A stretch of 64,000 bases of DNA from Amycolatopsis iheyensis (GTDB lineage Bacteria > Actinomycetota > Actinomycetes > Mycobacteriales > Pseudonocardiaceae): positions 237,491 to 301,490 of the forward strand of contig NZ_JAMXQV010000011.1 of the NCBI RefSeq assembly GCF_024703995.1, in the 5' to 3' direction. The translations under genes were made by a program, and so were the position numbers. Below are positions 16,087 through 24,825 of this stretch, in pieces. Every line of letters begins with the position of its first letter. The first letter of the stretch is position 1. The notes below the pieces were generated by a model. The model was not told where the DNA came from and did not search any database. It saw only the letters and a program-made list of their open reading frames with translations.

Positions 16087-16576
16087 TGAGGATGCACGTC
16101 GGCCGCGGCGGGGGCGGAGTCGTCGGCGGGTGGTGACCGCCGCCCGGCGAGGTCGGCGTCGTAGGGGTCGCGGAGTCCGGGCCACCACTGGTCGGCGTGG
16201 TCGTCGTCGACGTCTCGGTGCTGCTGTCGGTGGTCGGCGTCGTGCCCGGCACCTCGGTGACAGTCTCGCGAGGCACGCCCACGCCCGGCACGACGTCGCC
16301 GCCGCCGGTGCCGCCCTCCGGCGGCGAGTCGGTGGCCTGGTCGGCGCCGCCGAGGCCGGTGGTGCGCTGCGGGAACGGGATGACGTGGATCTGGTCGACC
16401 GGGGCGGCGTCCTGGGTGCCCTTGCCGCTGAGGCCGACCAGCACCGCCGCGACCCCGCACCCCATGACGACGGCGAGCATCACGGCGAGCACGCGCCAGC
16501 GCGACTGGCCCGATTCCGGACGGTCGCCCCAGCCCTCGCGCACGAGCAGCTCGGCGACCGATACCTCGTCGTTCAC
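16073..16576 (-). CDS. Single-pass membrane protein with Thr/Pro-rich exterior
   Basis: 167 residues. A short cytoplasmic N terminus (VNDEVSVAELLVREGWGDRPE), one membrane helix (VLAVMLAVVMGCGVAAVLVGL, about 34-54), then ~110 residues of Thr/Pro/Gly-rich sequence, ending in RPTCILIICW. The terminal hydrophobic Cys-containing decapeptide is unusual. The SVAELLVREGW opening looks like a conserved cytoplasmic motif of Pseudonocardiaceae envelope proteins. Function unknown; GTG 16576 was chosen because upstream in-frame sequence is not protein-like. Confidence 0.65.
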   Translation of the reverse strand: MNDEVSVAELLVREGWGDRPESGQSRWRVLAVMLAVVMGCGVAAVLVGLSGKGTQDAAPVDQIHVIPFPQRTTGLGGADQATDSPPEGGTGGGDVVPGVGVPRETVTEVPGTTPTTDSSTETSTTTTPTSGGPDSATPTTPTSPGGGHHPPTTPPPPRPTCILIICW

Positions 16577-16746
16577 CCCGACAGACCTTCCCGAAAGGCC
16601 TCTCGGCCGAGATCGTGGCCGTATTTTTACCGCACATAGCACCCGAACGGGTGAGTTATCGGCAAAAATTCGTCACGTAACGAGAACTTTGACCGTGAGT
16701 GACATTCCACAGCGGATTCACAGCCGGAGTTCGGGAGACTCCCAGC

Positions 16747-17487
16747 ATGACCGGCGAAGCTCAACCCATGCTGCTGAAAGCCGGACCGGAGATCCCCGCG
16801 CCGCGGGTCTCCTGGCGGCCTTTCGCCCGGTTCGTGCCGAGCCCGAAGACGACCCCGTTCACCTTCGGCTACCTCGTGCTGCTCCTCGGCACCACGCTGC
16901 TGCTCAAGTTCGCCGATCCGGCGTTGACCGACCGGCTGCTCCAGCTGTCCAGCACCGACGCCCACAACCTCTGGCGGCGGCCGCTGACGTCGCTGCTGAC
17001 CAGCGCGCTCTGGCTGTCCGACGAAGGCTGGCTGGCCTACGTCGTGATCTTCGCGATCGCCGTCGCGCCGCTGGAACGCCGGTTCGGCGCCCGCCGCGCG
17101 GCGACCGTGTTCTTCTCCGGCCACGTGCTGGCCACGCTCGTCACCGAGCTGCCGGTGATGGCCCTGATCAGCGCGCACGTCCTGCCGAACTCGGCCGGGC
17201 ACTGGCTCGACATCGGCGTCAGCTACGGCTTCTTCACCACGGCCGGCGCGCTGGTGTTCCTGCTGCGCGGCCGGTTGCGGCTCGTCGCGCTGGCCGTCAC
17301 CGAAGCCTTCATCGCGGCGATCTGGCTCAGCGACGACCCGTGGGTGCTCGACTCGATCGTCACGTTGCTCGGCCACGCGTTCGCCGCACACTTCGGCCTG
17401 GTGTTCTGGGGCCCGCGGCTGCGGCGCGCATCCGCAGGCCGGGCCGGTATTCCGGCGGGTAGGCAGGCGCCGGAGTCGGTGGTGTAA
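16747..17487 (+). CDS. Rhomboid-like integral membrane protein
   Basis: 246 residues with about six membrane helices. IGVSYGFFTTAGAL resembles the rhomboid serine region and GHAFAAHFGLVFW the helix-6 histidine region, so a Ser-His dyad is possible, but the canonical GxSG is GVSYG here. It could be an intramembrane protease or an inactive rhomboid relative. ATG 16747 is preferred over GTG 16699 because of GGGAGA just upstream. The PAS-GGDEF-EAL gene starts 41 bases downstream, perhaps in the same transcript. Confidence 0.75.
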   Translation: MTGEAQPMLLKAGPEIPAPRVSWRPFARFVPSPKTTPFTFGYLVLLLGTTLLLKFADPALTDRLLQLSSTDAHNLWRRPLTSLLTSALWLSDEGWLAYVVIFAIAVAPLERRFGARRAATVFFSGHVLATLVTELPVMALISAHVLPNSAGHWLDIGVSYGFFTTAGALVFLLRGRLRLVALAVTEAFIAAIWLSDDPWVLDSIVTLLGHAFAAHFGLVFWGPRLRRASAGRAGIPAGRQAPESVV

Positions 17488-17528
17488 TCGACCGAGCCAC
17501 ACGCCGACTGCCGGGGGGACGGACGCTC

Positions 17529-19844
17529 ATGCAGGCAGACTCCCTCGCCGAGCTGGTCGAGCTGAGCCCGGACGCGATCTGCGTCCACGAGAACGGCGTC
17601 CTGACCTACGCCAACCGCGCCGCCCTCGACGCGTTCGCCGCACGCTGCGCGGACGAAGTGGTCGGCCGGCGCTTCACCGACTTCGTCGCCGAGGACTCAC
17701 AGGACGCCGTCGCGGAGAAGCTGGCGCGGCTGACCGAGCCGGGGCAGGCGAGCGAGCCGGTCGAAGCGCTGATGTCGCGGCTCGACGGCAGCAAGTTCGC
17801 GGTGGAGACGGTGTGGGTGCGCCTCGGCGACCGGCCGGCCTACCAGGTCGTGATGCGGGACATCACCGCGAAGAAGGCCGCCGCGGACGCCCTGCGCTTC
17901 CAGGCCGCGCTGGTGTCGCACGTCAGTGACGCGCTGATCGCGACCACCGGCGAAGGCGTCGTGACCAGCTGGAACCCGGCGGCCGAGGCGGTGTACGGCT
18001 GGACCGCGGCCGAGGCCGTCGGGCGGCGGGCGAGCGAGCTGGTCGGCGCGCCGCTGGACCTGCGCGGCGGCGGGGTCACCGAGGCCGTGCACCGGCGACG
18101 CGACGGCGCACCCTTGGCGGTCCGCGTCTCGGCAGCTGAAATGAACGACGGCTATGTCCTCGTTTGCGCGGACGAGACCGCGCGGCGGCGGGCCGAGCAG
18201 AACTACCGCACGGTCGTCGCGTCCCTCGACGAAGGCGTGCTGGTCATTGGGCCGGCCGGGCTGATCGAGGCGGCGAACCCGGCGGCCTGCCGGATCCTCG
18301 GGGTCGCCGAGGCCGACCTGATCGGCGTCGCCTGCCACACGCTGGTGCTGTTCACCGAGTCCGGGCACTGGATCCCGCCGGACGAGATGCCGTCGGTGCA
18401 GACGCGACGCACCGGCGTCGCGCACAACGGCCTGGTCGTGCGGCTGCGCCGGCCGGACGGGCGCGACGTCTGGGTGTCGCTGACCTCGCGGCTGCTCAAC
18501 CCCGACGACCCCACGGCGCGGGCCGTGGTCACGTCGTTCACCGACATCAGCGAGACCCGCGCGATCAGCGCGCAGCTGGCGCACGACGCCACCCACGACC
18601 CGCTGACCCGGCTGGGCAACCGGACGCTGGTGCTCTCCCGGCTCGACGTCCGCGAGCGCGGCGCGGTCACCGTGCTGTTCCTGGACCTGGACAAGTTCAA
18701 GGTCATCAACGACTCGCTCGGGCACTCGGTCGGCGACCAGGTGCTGCGGATCGTCGGCGAGCGCCTGCGCCGCTGCTCCGGCCGCGACGACCTGGTCGGC
18801 CGGCTCGGCGGCGACGAGTTCGTCGTCGTCACCGGCGAGGTCACCGAGGCGGGCGAGGTCCGGGCGCTGGCCGAGCACCTGCGGGCCGCGCTGGCCGAGC
18901 CGATCGGCGTCCTCGGCCGCCAGCTGCACCTCGACGCCAGCATCGGCGTGGTGCTGGTCGGCGACGGCGACCACCGCAGCGCCGAAGACCTGCTGCGTGA
19001 CGCCGATGTCGCGATGTACCAGGCCAAGACGCTCGGGCGGGGCCGGCACCACTTCTTCGACGTCGGCCTGCGCGAGCGGATGCAGCGGCGGCTGCGGATG
19101 GAGCAGGACCTGCGCGACGCGGTGCACGACGGCCAGCTCTGGCCCGCCTACCAGCCGGTGGTCGACCTGCGGACCGGCGAGATGGTCGCGGTGGAGGCGC
19201 TGCTGCGCTGGACGCACCCCCGGCACGGCGCGATCTCGCCGGTGGAGTTCATCCCGCTCGCCGAAGAGAGCGACCTGATCAACGTGATCGGCAAGGAGAT
19301 GCTGCGCGCGACCACGCGCGAGCTGGCCGCACGACGTGGTTCGCAAGGGCTCGACCTGACGTTGAAGGTCAATTTGTCGACGCGCCAGCTCGACGACCCG
19401 CACCTGGTGCCGGCGGTGCGGGACGCGCTGGCCGGCACCGGGCTGCCGGCCGGCGCGCTCTGCCTGGAGGTCACCGAAAGCGCGTTGATGCGCGACCAGG
19501 AGGCGGCCGCGGAGGTGCTGGCGTCCCTGCGGTCGCTGGGCGTGCTGCTGGCGATCGACGACTTCGGCACCGGCTATTCGTCGCTGGCGCAGCTGCGGCG
19601 GCTGACGCTGGACACGCTCAAGATCGACCGCTCGTTCATCACCGGCATCGCCGAGTCACGCGACGCGGCCGCGATCGTCACGAGCATCATCGCGATGGCC
19701 CACGCGGTCGACCTGACGGTGATCGCCGAAGGCGTCGAGTCCGCGGAGCAGGTGGATCTGCTCCGCTCGCTCGGCTGCGACCAGGCGCAGGGCTACCACC
19801 TCGGCCGCCCGGTGCCCGCGGCGGAGCTGTTCGGCCCTCAGTAG
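17529..19844 (+). CDS. PAS-GGDEF-EAL cyclic-di-GMP signalling protein
   Basis: 771 residues. Three PAS-type sensor domains occupy roughly residues 5-340 (ELSPDAICVHENGVLTYANRAAL; VTSWNPAAEAVYGWTAAEAVG; LIEAANPAACRILGV). A diguanylate cyclase domain follows with intact GGDEF at 427-431, then an EAL phosphodiesterase domain with EALLRW at 556-561 and DDFGTGYSS near 677. No clear RxxD inhibitory site precedes GGDEF (GRDD is found). Both catalytic motifs are intact, so it may make or degrade c-di-GMP depending on PAS input. It has no membrane helix and is cytosolic. Confidence 0.93.
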   Translation: MQADSLAELVELSPDAICVHENGVLTYANRAALDAFAARCADEVVGRRFTDFVAEDSQDAVAEKLARLTEPGQASEPVEALMSRLDGSKFAVETVWVRLGDRPAYQVVMRDITAKKAAADALRFQAALVSHVSDALIATTGEGVVTSWNPAAEAVYGWTAAEAVGRRASELVGAPLDLRGGGVTEAVHRRRDGAPLAVRVSAAEMNDGYVLVCADETARRRAEQNYRTVVASLDEGVLVIGPAGLIEAANPAACRILGVAEADLIGVACHTLVLFTESGHWIPPDEMPSVQTRRTGVAHNGLVVRLRRPDGRDVWVSLTSRLLNPDDPTARAVVTSFTDISETRAISAQLAHDATHDPLTRLGNRTLVLSRLDVRERGAVTVLFLDLDKFKVINDSLGHSVGDQVLRIVGERLRRCSGRDDLVGRLGGDEFVVVTGEVTEAGEVRALAEHLRAALAEPIGVLGRQLHLDASIGVVLVGDGDHRSAEDLLRDADVAMYQAKTLGRGRHHFFDVGLRERMQRRLRMEQDLRDAVHDGQLWPAYQPVVDLRTGEMVAVEALLRWTHPRHGAISPVEFIPLAEESDLINVIGKEMLRATTRELAARRGSQGLDLTLKVNLSTRQLDDPHLVPAVRDALAGTGLPAGALCLEVTESALMRDQEAAAEVLASLRSLGVLLAIDDFGTGYSSLAQLRRLTLDTLKIDRSFITGIAESRDAAAIVTSIIAMAHAVDLTVIAEGVESAEQVDLLRSLGCDQAQGYHLGRPVPAAELFGPQ

Positions 19845-20635
19845 ATCTCCTGGAGCCTGCGCAGCTCGTCGGACGTCAGCTCGATGCCGAAGTCCTTGAG
19901 GGTGGCGTCGAGGTCGTCCGGCGCGATTTCGGTCGTTTCGCTGGTGCCGTCGGGGTTTTCGACGGTGAGCTCGCGGCCCAGCAGCTTCCGGAAGCGGCCC
20001 GGTTCGAGCGTCATGAGCACGAGCCGGCCGGTGAACGGCGACTTCGGGTGCGTCGAGGTGTAGTGGTGGAAGACCTCGTAGTCGAGCGGGTGCATGTCGT
20101 CGACCCGGAAGTCGAGCAGATCCTCCCAGCCGTCGGAAAGCTGCTTCTGCAGCGTCCACCAGCTGTCCCGGCGCACGAGCCGGTGCGGCCAGCCGGCCTG
20201 GTCGACGACCTCGCCGTCGGCCAGGGGCATCGGGACGAAGATCCCGGCGCCGAAGCCGACGTCGGCGAGGAAGCTCCGCCCGCCCACCTCGACGACCAGC
20301 GTCATGTGCGTGTACGGCCCGGGCCGGCGCGGCTGCACGCGCGCGGCGAGCCGGTGCACGGTGTAGCCGAGCCGTTCGAGGACGGCGGCGAAGAGGCCAC
20401 TCTGCTCGTAGCAGTAGCCACCGCGCCGCCGCCCGACGAGCTTCGCGGTCACGACGTCGAGCGAAATCCCTTGGTGCTGCCCGAGAACGACGTCGACGTT
20501 CTCGAACGGGATGGCTCCCACGTGTGCTTGCGTGAGCTCTCGCAGCGCCGCTTCGGACGGTTCGCGCTTCGGCAGCCCGACCCGCGCGAGGTAGGCGTCG
20601 AGGTCGACGGCGTCGATCCCCCAGTCATCGGTCAT
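19838..20635 (-). CDS. nat: Arylamine N-acetyltransferase
   Basis: 265 residues, the usual NAT length. The catalytic triad is visible: Cys75 in RGGYCYEQ, His110 in PYTHMTLVV and Asp125 in LADVGFG. AHVGAIPFENVDV is the conserved N-terminal region. The enzyme transfers acetyl (or other acyl) from CoA to arylamines and hydrazides, giving xenobiotic resistance or acting in amide formation. It overlaps the GGDEF-EAL gene tail to tail by 7 bp. Confidence 0.93.
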   Translation of the reverse strand: MTDDWGIDAVDLDAYLARVGLPKREPSEAALRELTQAHVGAIPFENVDVVLGQHQGISLDVVTAKLVGRRRGGYCYEQSGLFAAVLERLGYTVHRLAARVQPRRPGPYTHMTLVVEVGGRSFLADVGFGAGIFVPMPLADGEVVDQAGWPHRLVRRDSWWTLQKQLSDGWEDLLDFRVDDMHPLDYEVFHHYTSTHPKSPFTGRLVLMTLEPGRFRKLLGRELTVENPDGTSETTEIAPDDLDATLKDFGIELTSDELRRLQEIY

Positions 20636-20668
20636 GGCTCCAGGATGCAACCTCGACCGGGATCGAGG

Positions 20669-21019
20669 TCAACCTTCGTGGACGATCTTCCGGACCTCGA
20701 CGGCGGTGTACTGGGCGTCCGGGATCTTCGCCGCCAGCTCGACCGCGCGCGCTTCAGTTTCGACGTCGACGACGTAGTAGCCGCAGAGGAAGGCTTCGGA
20801 CTCGACGTAGCCGCCGTTCTTGGTCTGGGCGACACCGTTCTTCACCTGGACGGTCTTGGTGTCGGCGGGTTCGGCGAGTGCCTTGGTCTCGACCATCTCG
20901 CCGGATTCGGTGGTGAGCTTGATGAACTCGCCGTGTCCTTCGTAGACGGCGTTCTTCTGGTCGTCGGTGAGGGTGGCCCAGAGGGTGGGGTTCATGTGGA
21001 GCGTCAGGAGGTATCGCAT
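20669..21019 (-). CDS. YCII/DGPF-domain protein
   Basis: 116 residues starting MRYLLTLHMNPTLWATLTDDQ, with the ferredoxin-like YCII fold (FLCGYYVVDVETEARAVELAAKIP; VEVRKI). Families of this kind often accompany ECF sigma factors or act as dioxygenase-like small enzymes; here it stands upstream of the NAT gene on the same strand. Specific activity unknown. Confidence 0.8.
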   Translation of the reverse strand: MRYLLTLHMNPTLWATLTDDQKNAVYEGHGEFIKLTTESGEMVETKALAEPADTKTVQVKNGVAQTKNGGYVESEAFLCGYYVVDVETEARAVELAAKIPDAQYTAVEVRKIVHEG

Positions 21020-21068
21020 GCCCGGTGGTCGGAGCCTGTCCACCAGTCCGGACACGCATGTGCGCGGT

Positions 21069-22214
21069 TCACTCGTTCGGCCTAACGGGCAGGGTGGTGA
21101 GCCCGCGGAACCGGATGCCTTCGTGCCACGCGAGGTCGGCCTCGGCCAGGCGCATCCGCGGAAAGCGTGTCAGCAGCCGGGAAAACGCGATCTGCGCTTC
21201 CAGCCGGGCGAGCGGCGCGCCGACGCAGTGGTGGATGCCGTGTCCGAAGGCGACGTGCCCGGCCGGGCGGCGTCCGACGTCGAGCCGGTCGGCGTCGGGG
21301 AACCGGGCCGGGTCGCGGTTGGCCGCGCCGAGCGCGACGTGCACGAACTCGCCGGCCTCGATCCGGACGCCGCCGAGCTCGAGGGGTTCGCCGGCGTAGC
21401 GGAGGGTCGCGAAGCCGACGGGTCCGTCGAACCGCAGGAGCTCCTCGACGGCGGCGGGCACCAGCGAGAGGTCCGCGCGCAGGGCGTCGAGCTGGTCCGG
21501 GTTGCGCAGGAGGGCGTACATGCCGTTGCCGATGAGGTTGACGGTGGTTTCGTAGCCGGCGAACAGCAGCAGGAAGGCGGTGGCGACGAGCTCGCGTTCG
21601 CTGAGCTGTTCCTGTTCGTCACGGGCCCGCACGAGGTCCGAGAGCATGTCGCCGGCCGGGTGCGCGCGCTTGCGCCGGACGAGCTCGACGAGGAACGCCT
21701 TGAGGTGGTGGATCTGCGCGGGTTCGGCGCTGCCGGAGCCGAACCCGGCGGTCCGGCGCCGGAACTCGGCGCGTTCCTCGGCGGCGACACCGAGCAGCTC
21801 ACCGATGACGGTGACCGGCAGCGGCACGGCGAACCGCTCGAGCAGGTCGGCTTCGGCGTGGCCGGCGAGGTCGTCGAGCAGCTCGGCGGTGATTTCCTCG
21901 ACGCGGGGCCGCAACGCCTCGACGGCCCGCGGGGTGAAGGCCTGGTTGACGAGCTTCCGGAGCCGGGTGTGGTCGGGCGGGTCGGCGTCGAGCATGTGGG
22001 TGCTCGCGGTGGCCTCGACGCCGGCCCACCGCGCGTTGGCCCCGGACTTCCGCAGCCGCGGTTCGGCGAGCGCCGCCCGCGCCTCGGCGTACCCGGTGAC
22101 GACCCAGCCGGCTTTCCCGCCGGGGAAGCGGACCCGGTGCACGGAGCCGTGTTCGCTCCAGGCGCGGTAGTGCCGGAAGGGATCGGCGAAGAAAGCGCTG
22201 TCGAGCTCGATCAT
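21069..22214 (-). CDS. Cytochrome P450
   Basis: 381 residues, soluble bacterial class. The heme-thiolate motif is FGHGIHHCVGAPLAR with Cys330; the I-helix oxygen-binding motif is LLFAGYETT; the K-helix ExxR lies in EELLRFDG; HMLDADPPDHTRLRKLVNQAF is the typical C-helix region. It is closest in style to CYP105/107-type monooxygenases. The ATG (22214) is 2 bases after the stop of the methyltransferase gene, so the two form an operon. The substrate is unknown, and no ferredoxin lies next to it. Confidence 0.95.
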   Translation of the reverse strand: MIELDSAFFADPFRHYRAWSEHGSVHRVRFPGGKAGWVVTGYAEARAALAEPRLRKSGANARWAGVEATASTHMLDADPPDHTRLRKLVNQAFTPRAVEALRPRVEEITAELLDDLAGHAEADLLERFAVPLPVTVIGELLGVAAEERAEFRRRTAGFGSGSAEPAQIHHLKAFLVELVRRKRAHPAGDMLSDLVRARDEQEQLSERELVATAFLLLFAGYETTVNLIGNGMYALLRNPDQLDALRADLSLVPAAVEELLRFDGPVGFATLRYAGEPLELGGVRIEAGEFVHVALGAANRDPARFPDADRLDVGRRPAGHVAFGHGIHHCVGAPLARLEAQIAFSRLLTRFPRMRLAEADLAWHEGIRFRGLTTLPVRPNE

Positions 22215-22216
22215 CG

Positions 22217-22786
22217 TCAGCTCCGGCTCAGGAGGAGGTACCGGTCGTCGTCGATTTCCTTGCCCCACAGGGCCGGATCGTGCAGCCCCCGGACGTCGGC
22301 CTCGCGCCGGTGCTGCCGCACGAGGTCCCGGCAGTCGTCCCGGCTGAGCCCGGCACCGGTGAACCACCGCCCCTCGACGAGCACGAGCCGCCCACCGGGT
22401 TTCAGCAGCCGAACCCAGTTTCCGAGGGCGGCGCCGGGATCGGGCAGGGCCCAGAGCACGTGCCGCACGAGGACGACGTCGTAGGAGTGGTCTTGGCAGG
22501 GCGGATCGGCGGCATCGCCTTGCCGCAGGTCGACTTTCCCGGTGCCGGCCTTCCGGCGGGCGACGTCGAGCATCCGGGCGGAGAGGTCGACACCGCAGAC
22601 GTGGTGGCCGTGTTCGGCGAGCAGCACGGCAAGGCTCCCGGTCCCACACCCGAGATCGACGACTGATCCCGCGGGCGGGATCAGCGGGAGGAGAAGGTCG
22701 GCCCAGGCCGCGCGGACGGCGGGGTCTTTGAGGCCGTGGTCGGGTTCGTCGTCGAAGGTGGCGGCTTCGGCGTCCCAGATGTTCAC
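22217..22786 (-). CDS. Class I SAM-dependent methyltransferase
   Basis: 189 residues. Motif I is VVDLGCGTGSLAVLLAEHG, strand-2 end GVDLSARMLDVARRK, then YDVVLVRHVLWALPDPGAAL and LKPGGRLVLVEG. GTG 22786 overlaps the preceding stop (GTGA). Together with the P450 it could tailor a natural product or a lipid; no scaffold-forming enzyme is adjacent. Confidence 0.9.
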   Translation of the reverse strand: MNIWDAEAATFDDEPDHGLKDPAVRAAWADLLLPLIPPAGSVVDLGCGTGSLAVLLAEHGHHVCGVDLSARMLDVARRKAGTGKVDLRQGDAADPPCQDHSYDVVLVRHVLWALPDPGAALGNWVRLLKPGGRLVLVEGRWFTGAGLSRDDCRDLVRQHRREADVRGLHDPALWGKEIDDDRYLLLSRS

Positions 22787-23265
22787 GGTCGTTCCCCCGC
22801 GGGCAGCCAGGCATCGGTTTCCCGGTGCCGCCCGAGCCCGATGGCCTCGAACTCGTCGAAGTGTCCACCGCGCACGACACCGAGTTCCCGCAGCGCCCGC
22901 GAAATCGGGCTCCCGCCGACGGCCGGCCGTTCACCGACGTCGAGCCGCAGCGGCCCCAGCACGACTTCGCCCCGGTTCCAGACTTGCGCGCACTGGCTGC
23001 CACTGCCCCCGAAGAAGTCCGCCTCGACGTAGGCGACGGCGCCGTCCGCCGATACGGCCGCGAGTAGCCGGCCGAAGCCCCTGGGCGCTTTCCAGAACCC
23101 TTCGAGTGCGTCGGCGCCGATGTCGGTGACGGCGTCGAAGAAGTCGTCGGTCATCAGGAGGAGCGAGAGCCCGCGCCCGAGTTCGACGACGCGCGCTTCG
23201 GGCCGGGGGCCGGCGACGCGTCGAAGCACCGCTTCGGTGCCGATGGCCGCTTCGAGGCAGTACAC
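22783..23265 (-). CDS. Conserved hypothetical protein, first gene of the P450 operon
   Basis: About 160 residues beginning VYCLEAAIGTEAVLRRVAG from GTG 23265. Mixed alpha/beta character (VVELGRGLSLLLMTDDFFDAV; GAVAYVEADFFGGSGSQCAQVW) with no signal or membrane helix. An ATG at 23316 is in frame but directly abuts a terminator T-run and has no ribosome site, so the internal GTG is preferred. The stop overlaps the methyltransferase start. The family is not recognised. Confidence 0.65.
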   Translation of the reverse strand: MYCLEAAIGTEAVLRRVAGPRPEARVVELGRGLSLLLMTDDFFDAVTDIGADALEGFWKAPRGFGRLLAAVSADGAVAYVEADFFGGSGSQCAQVWNRGEVVLGPLRLDVGERPAVGGSPISRALRELGVVRGGHFDEFEAIGLGRHRETDAWLPAGERP

Positions 23266-23319
23266 CCGCCGATTCTGGCGCACCGCGAGCCCAACCGACA
23301 GACGAGCTGTGCCCATACG

Positions 23320-23349
23320 AAAAAACCGCCCCGGATCATCGGGGCGGTT
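23320..23349 (-). terminator. Rho-independent terminator, original tRNA-Phe terminator
   Basis: On the minus strand AACCGCCCCG/CGGGGCGGTT (23349-23340, 23333-23324) with a 6-base loop is followed by six Ts. It lies just beyond the displaced tRNA-Phe 3' fragment, so it was probably the tRNA operon's own terminator before the element inserted. Confidence 0.75.
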
Positions 23350-23358
23350 CTCGTTGCG

Positions 23359-23402
23359 GTGGCCAGGGCCGGGGTCGAACCGGCGACCTTCCGCTTTTCA
23401 GG
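23359..23402. repeat. Attachment-site repeat: displaced tRNA-Phe 3' fragment
   Basis: 44 bases identical to 24875-24918, covering the 3' half of tRNA-Phe from the anticodon loop to the discriminator base. The identity ends abruptly on both sides. This is the expected scar of tRNA-targeted site-specific integration. Confidence 0.85.
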
Positions 23403-23788
23403 TCTCGGGTTGTCGGTTCACCGCAACGCACGGACCAGATCAGCGCAGGTCGGCACGCATTAGCGTTAGCCGCGGACGACGGTGGCTTAGACCTTCTTTG
23501 AGACCTTACGGCGCAGACGAACGGCGTCGGGGCGCTCCTGGAACTTCAACGCTGTGTGACGTCCGAACCGTCCTCCCCGAGACAACCCCGCTCAACCGCT
23601 CGGCGATTGCTGTTCCTCACTCGTGCGCGCGGCCACCTCATCGAGGTTCACTTGGCGCGAGACGACCGCTCGCCCGCTCGGCGCAGACGGCGACGCACCG
23701 GGACAGATGGGCGTCCGTGCGCACAAGGCCGCACAGCACGTGGTTCGTCGAATGCCTTAACCCGAGCGTGCGGGGGGTCATGGTGAGC

Positions 23789-24013
23789 TTATCCAGCAGT
23801 TGATTCGACAGGATCCTGAAAATGCGCCGCTACCAGCGCGGATAGTGAAACCTGATCGCCCCTGCGTTGGTGTACTAGGCACCCGTCGACCCGTAGCGGC
23901 CGCTCGCCGTCGAGGTCTCCCCTGGCCACGTGCCCGGCCATAGGGTCATGAGGGAAGACGCAGGTCGGGCAGCCACACAGGCTGCCCGACGATGACGGAG
24001 GGCAATCCGTCAC
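23789..24013 (-). CDS. Small Cys-containing protein in the integrated element
   Basis: 74 residues from GTG 24013: VTDCPPSSSGSLCGCPTCVFPHDPMAGHVARGDLDG, then RVDGCLVHQRRGDQVSLSALVAAHFQ. The CGCPTC cluster could bind a metal, and the later segment looks like a folded small domain. It is divergent from the membrane ORF at 24081. Not recognised; may be a real cargo gene or a remnant. Confidence 0.4.
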   Translation of the reverse strand: MTDCPPSSSGSLCGCPTCVFPHDPMAGHVARGDLDGERPLRVDGCLVHQRRGDQVSLSALVAAHFQDPVESTAG

Positions 24014-24080
24014 CCGTACAGGATCCAAACGGGCCCTGACCTGCATCTCCTGTCATTGCACCCCACGAAGGGAGTACCCC

Positions 24081-24491
24081 ATGAGGCTACTTCGACAGAA
24101 CATGCATCAGCCAGCCCAGGGCGCTCACGGGTTCTCTCCGGGCGATAGGCGGCACCGAGGAGGGCCGCGCCCTACGTTCGGGCTGATCGATTCCGCTCGC
24201 TACCTCGCCTCGGACTCACGGACATTCTGGCGAGTCGTCGGCGGCACGTGCGTCCTCACCGCGGTGTGTCTGCTCAGCATGGGCGTCAGCCGAGTGGGAG
24301 TCGACATCACTCCGGCCGGCGTACATCTCGGGCCTGCGTATGGACGTGACGTCCGCAACCTCGATCTGGGGCCGGGACTTCCTCAAGATCGGGTGCCGTC
24401 CGATGACGCCTCGATCCACAGAGGGCTGTCCCGGAGCGTGCTGGCGGTCAGCATCCGAGACTCCTCGAACTCACCGGGACGCCGTTCGTAG
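24081..24491 (+). CDS. Hypothetical membrane protein in the integrated element
   Basis: 136 residues; AAGGGAG precedes the ATG at good spacing. After a basic N terminus, one hydrophobic segment (VVGGTCVLTAVCLLSMGVSRVGV, about 54-76) is followed by SVDITPAG-like sequence and a low-complexity tail. The tail may be out of frame relative to the original gene. It overlaps an antisense ORF at 24383-24592; at most one of these is likely to be real over the overlap. Confidence 0.4.
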   Translation: MRLLRQNMHQPAQGAHGFSPGDRRHRGGPRPTFGLIDSARYLASDSRTFWRVVGGTCVLTAVCLLSMGVSRVGVDITPAGVHLGPAYGRDVRNLDLGPGLPQDRVPSDDASIHRGLSRSVLAVSIRDSSNSPGRRS

Positions 24492-24592
24492 ATGACGGTC
24501 GCGTCTGGCTGGACATGCCAGCGATCGACAGCGTTCGGCTGGCCAGCCGCGGCGTAGGTGGTGGCTCCTGTCAGATCTGGCGGGATGTCCAT
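24383..24592 (-). CDS. 69-residue hypothetical protein in the integrated element
   Basis: The frame from ATG 24592 (MDIPPDLTGATTYAAAGQPN, ...VDRWHVQPDATVIYERRPGEF...) has high third-position G/C and a plausible soluble small-protein composition. It overlaps the 3' part of the plus ORF at 24081-24491. No ribosome site of note. Low-confidence remnant. Confidence 0.3.
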   Translation of the reverse strand: MDIPPDLTGATTYAAAGQPNAVDRWHVQPDATVIYERRPGEFEESRMLTASTLRDSPLWIEASSDGTRS

Positions 24593-24825
24593 CGCGCACT
24601 CCGCGCTTTCGCGTCGGTGCCCGGACCTTCCCCGTCCGGGCACCGACCCCTAGCACCACAGAACACGCGTTCGACGGCCGCCACGGCGGCTAACAGCTCA
24701 TGTACGCGGTCACTAGCGGCGGCGGTACCAGCACGTGACCGAAGTATCCAGCGAGAGGTGGCCGGCCAACACGTACTTCTGGAAGGGCGTCGCGTGAGAC
24801 CCCGTTGAGACCCTGGGCATGAATC

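Noticed and set aside
23120..23803. Plus-strand frame crossing the tRNA fragment
   Set aside because: It runs through the tRNA-Phe fragment and terminator, so it is not a plausible gene.
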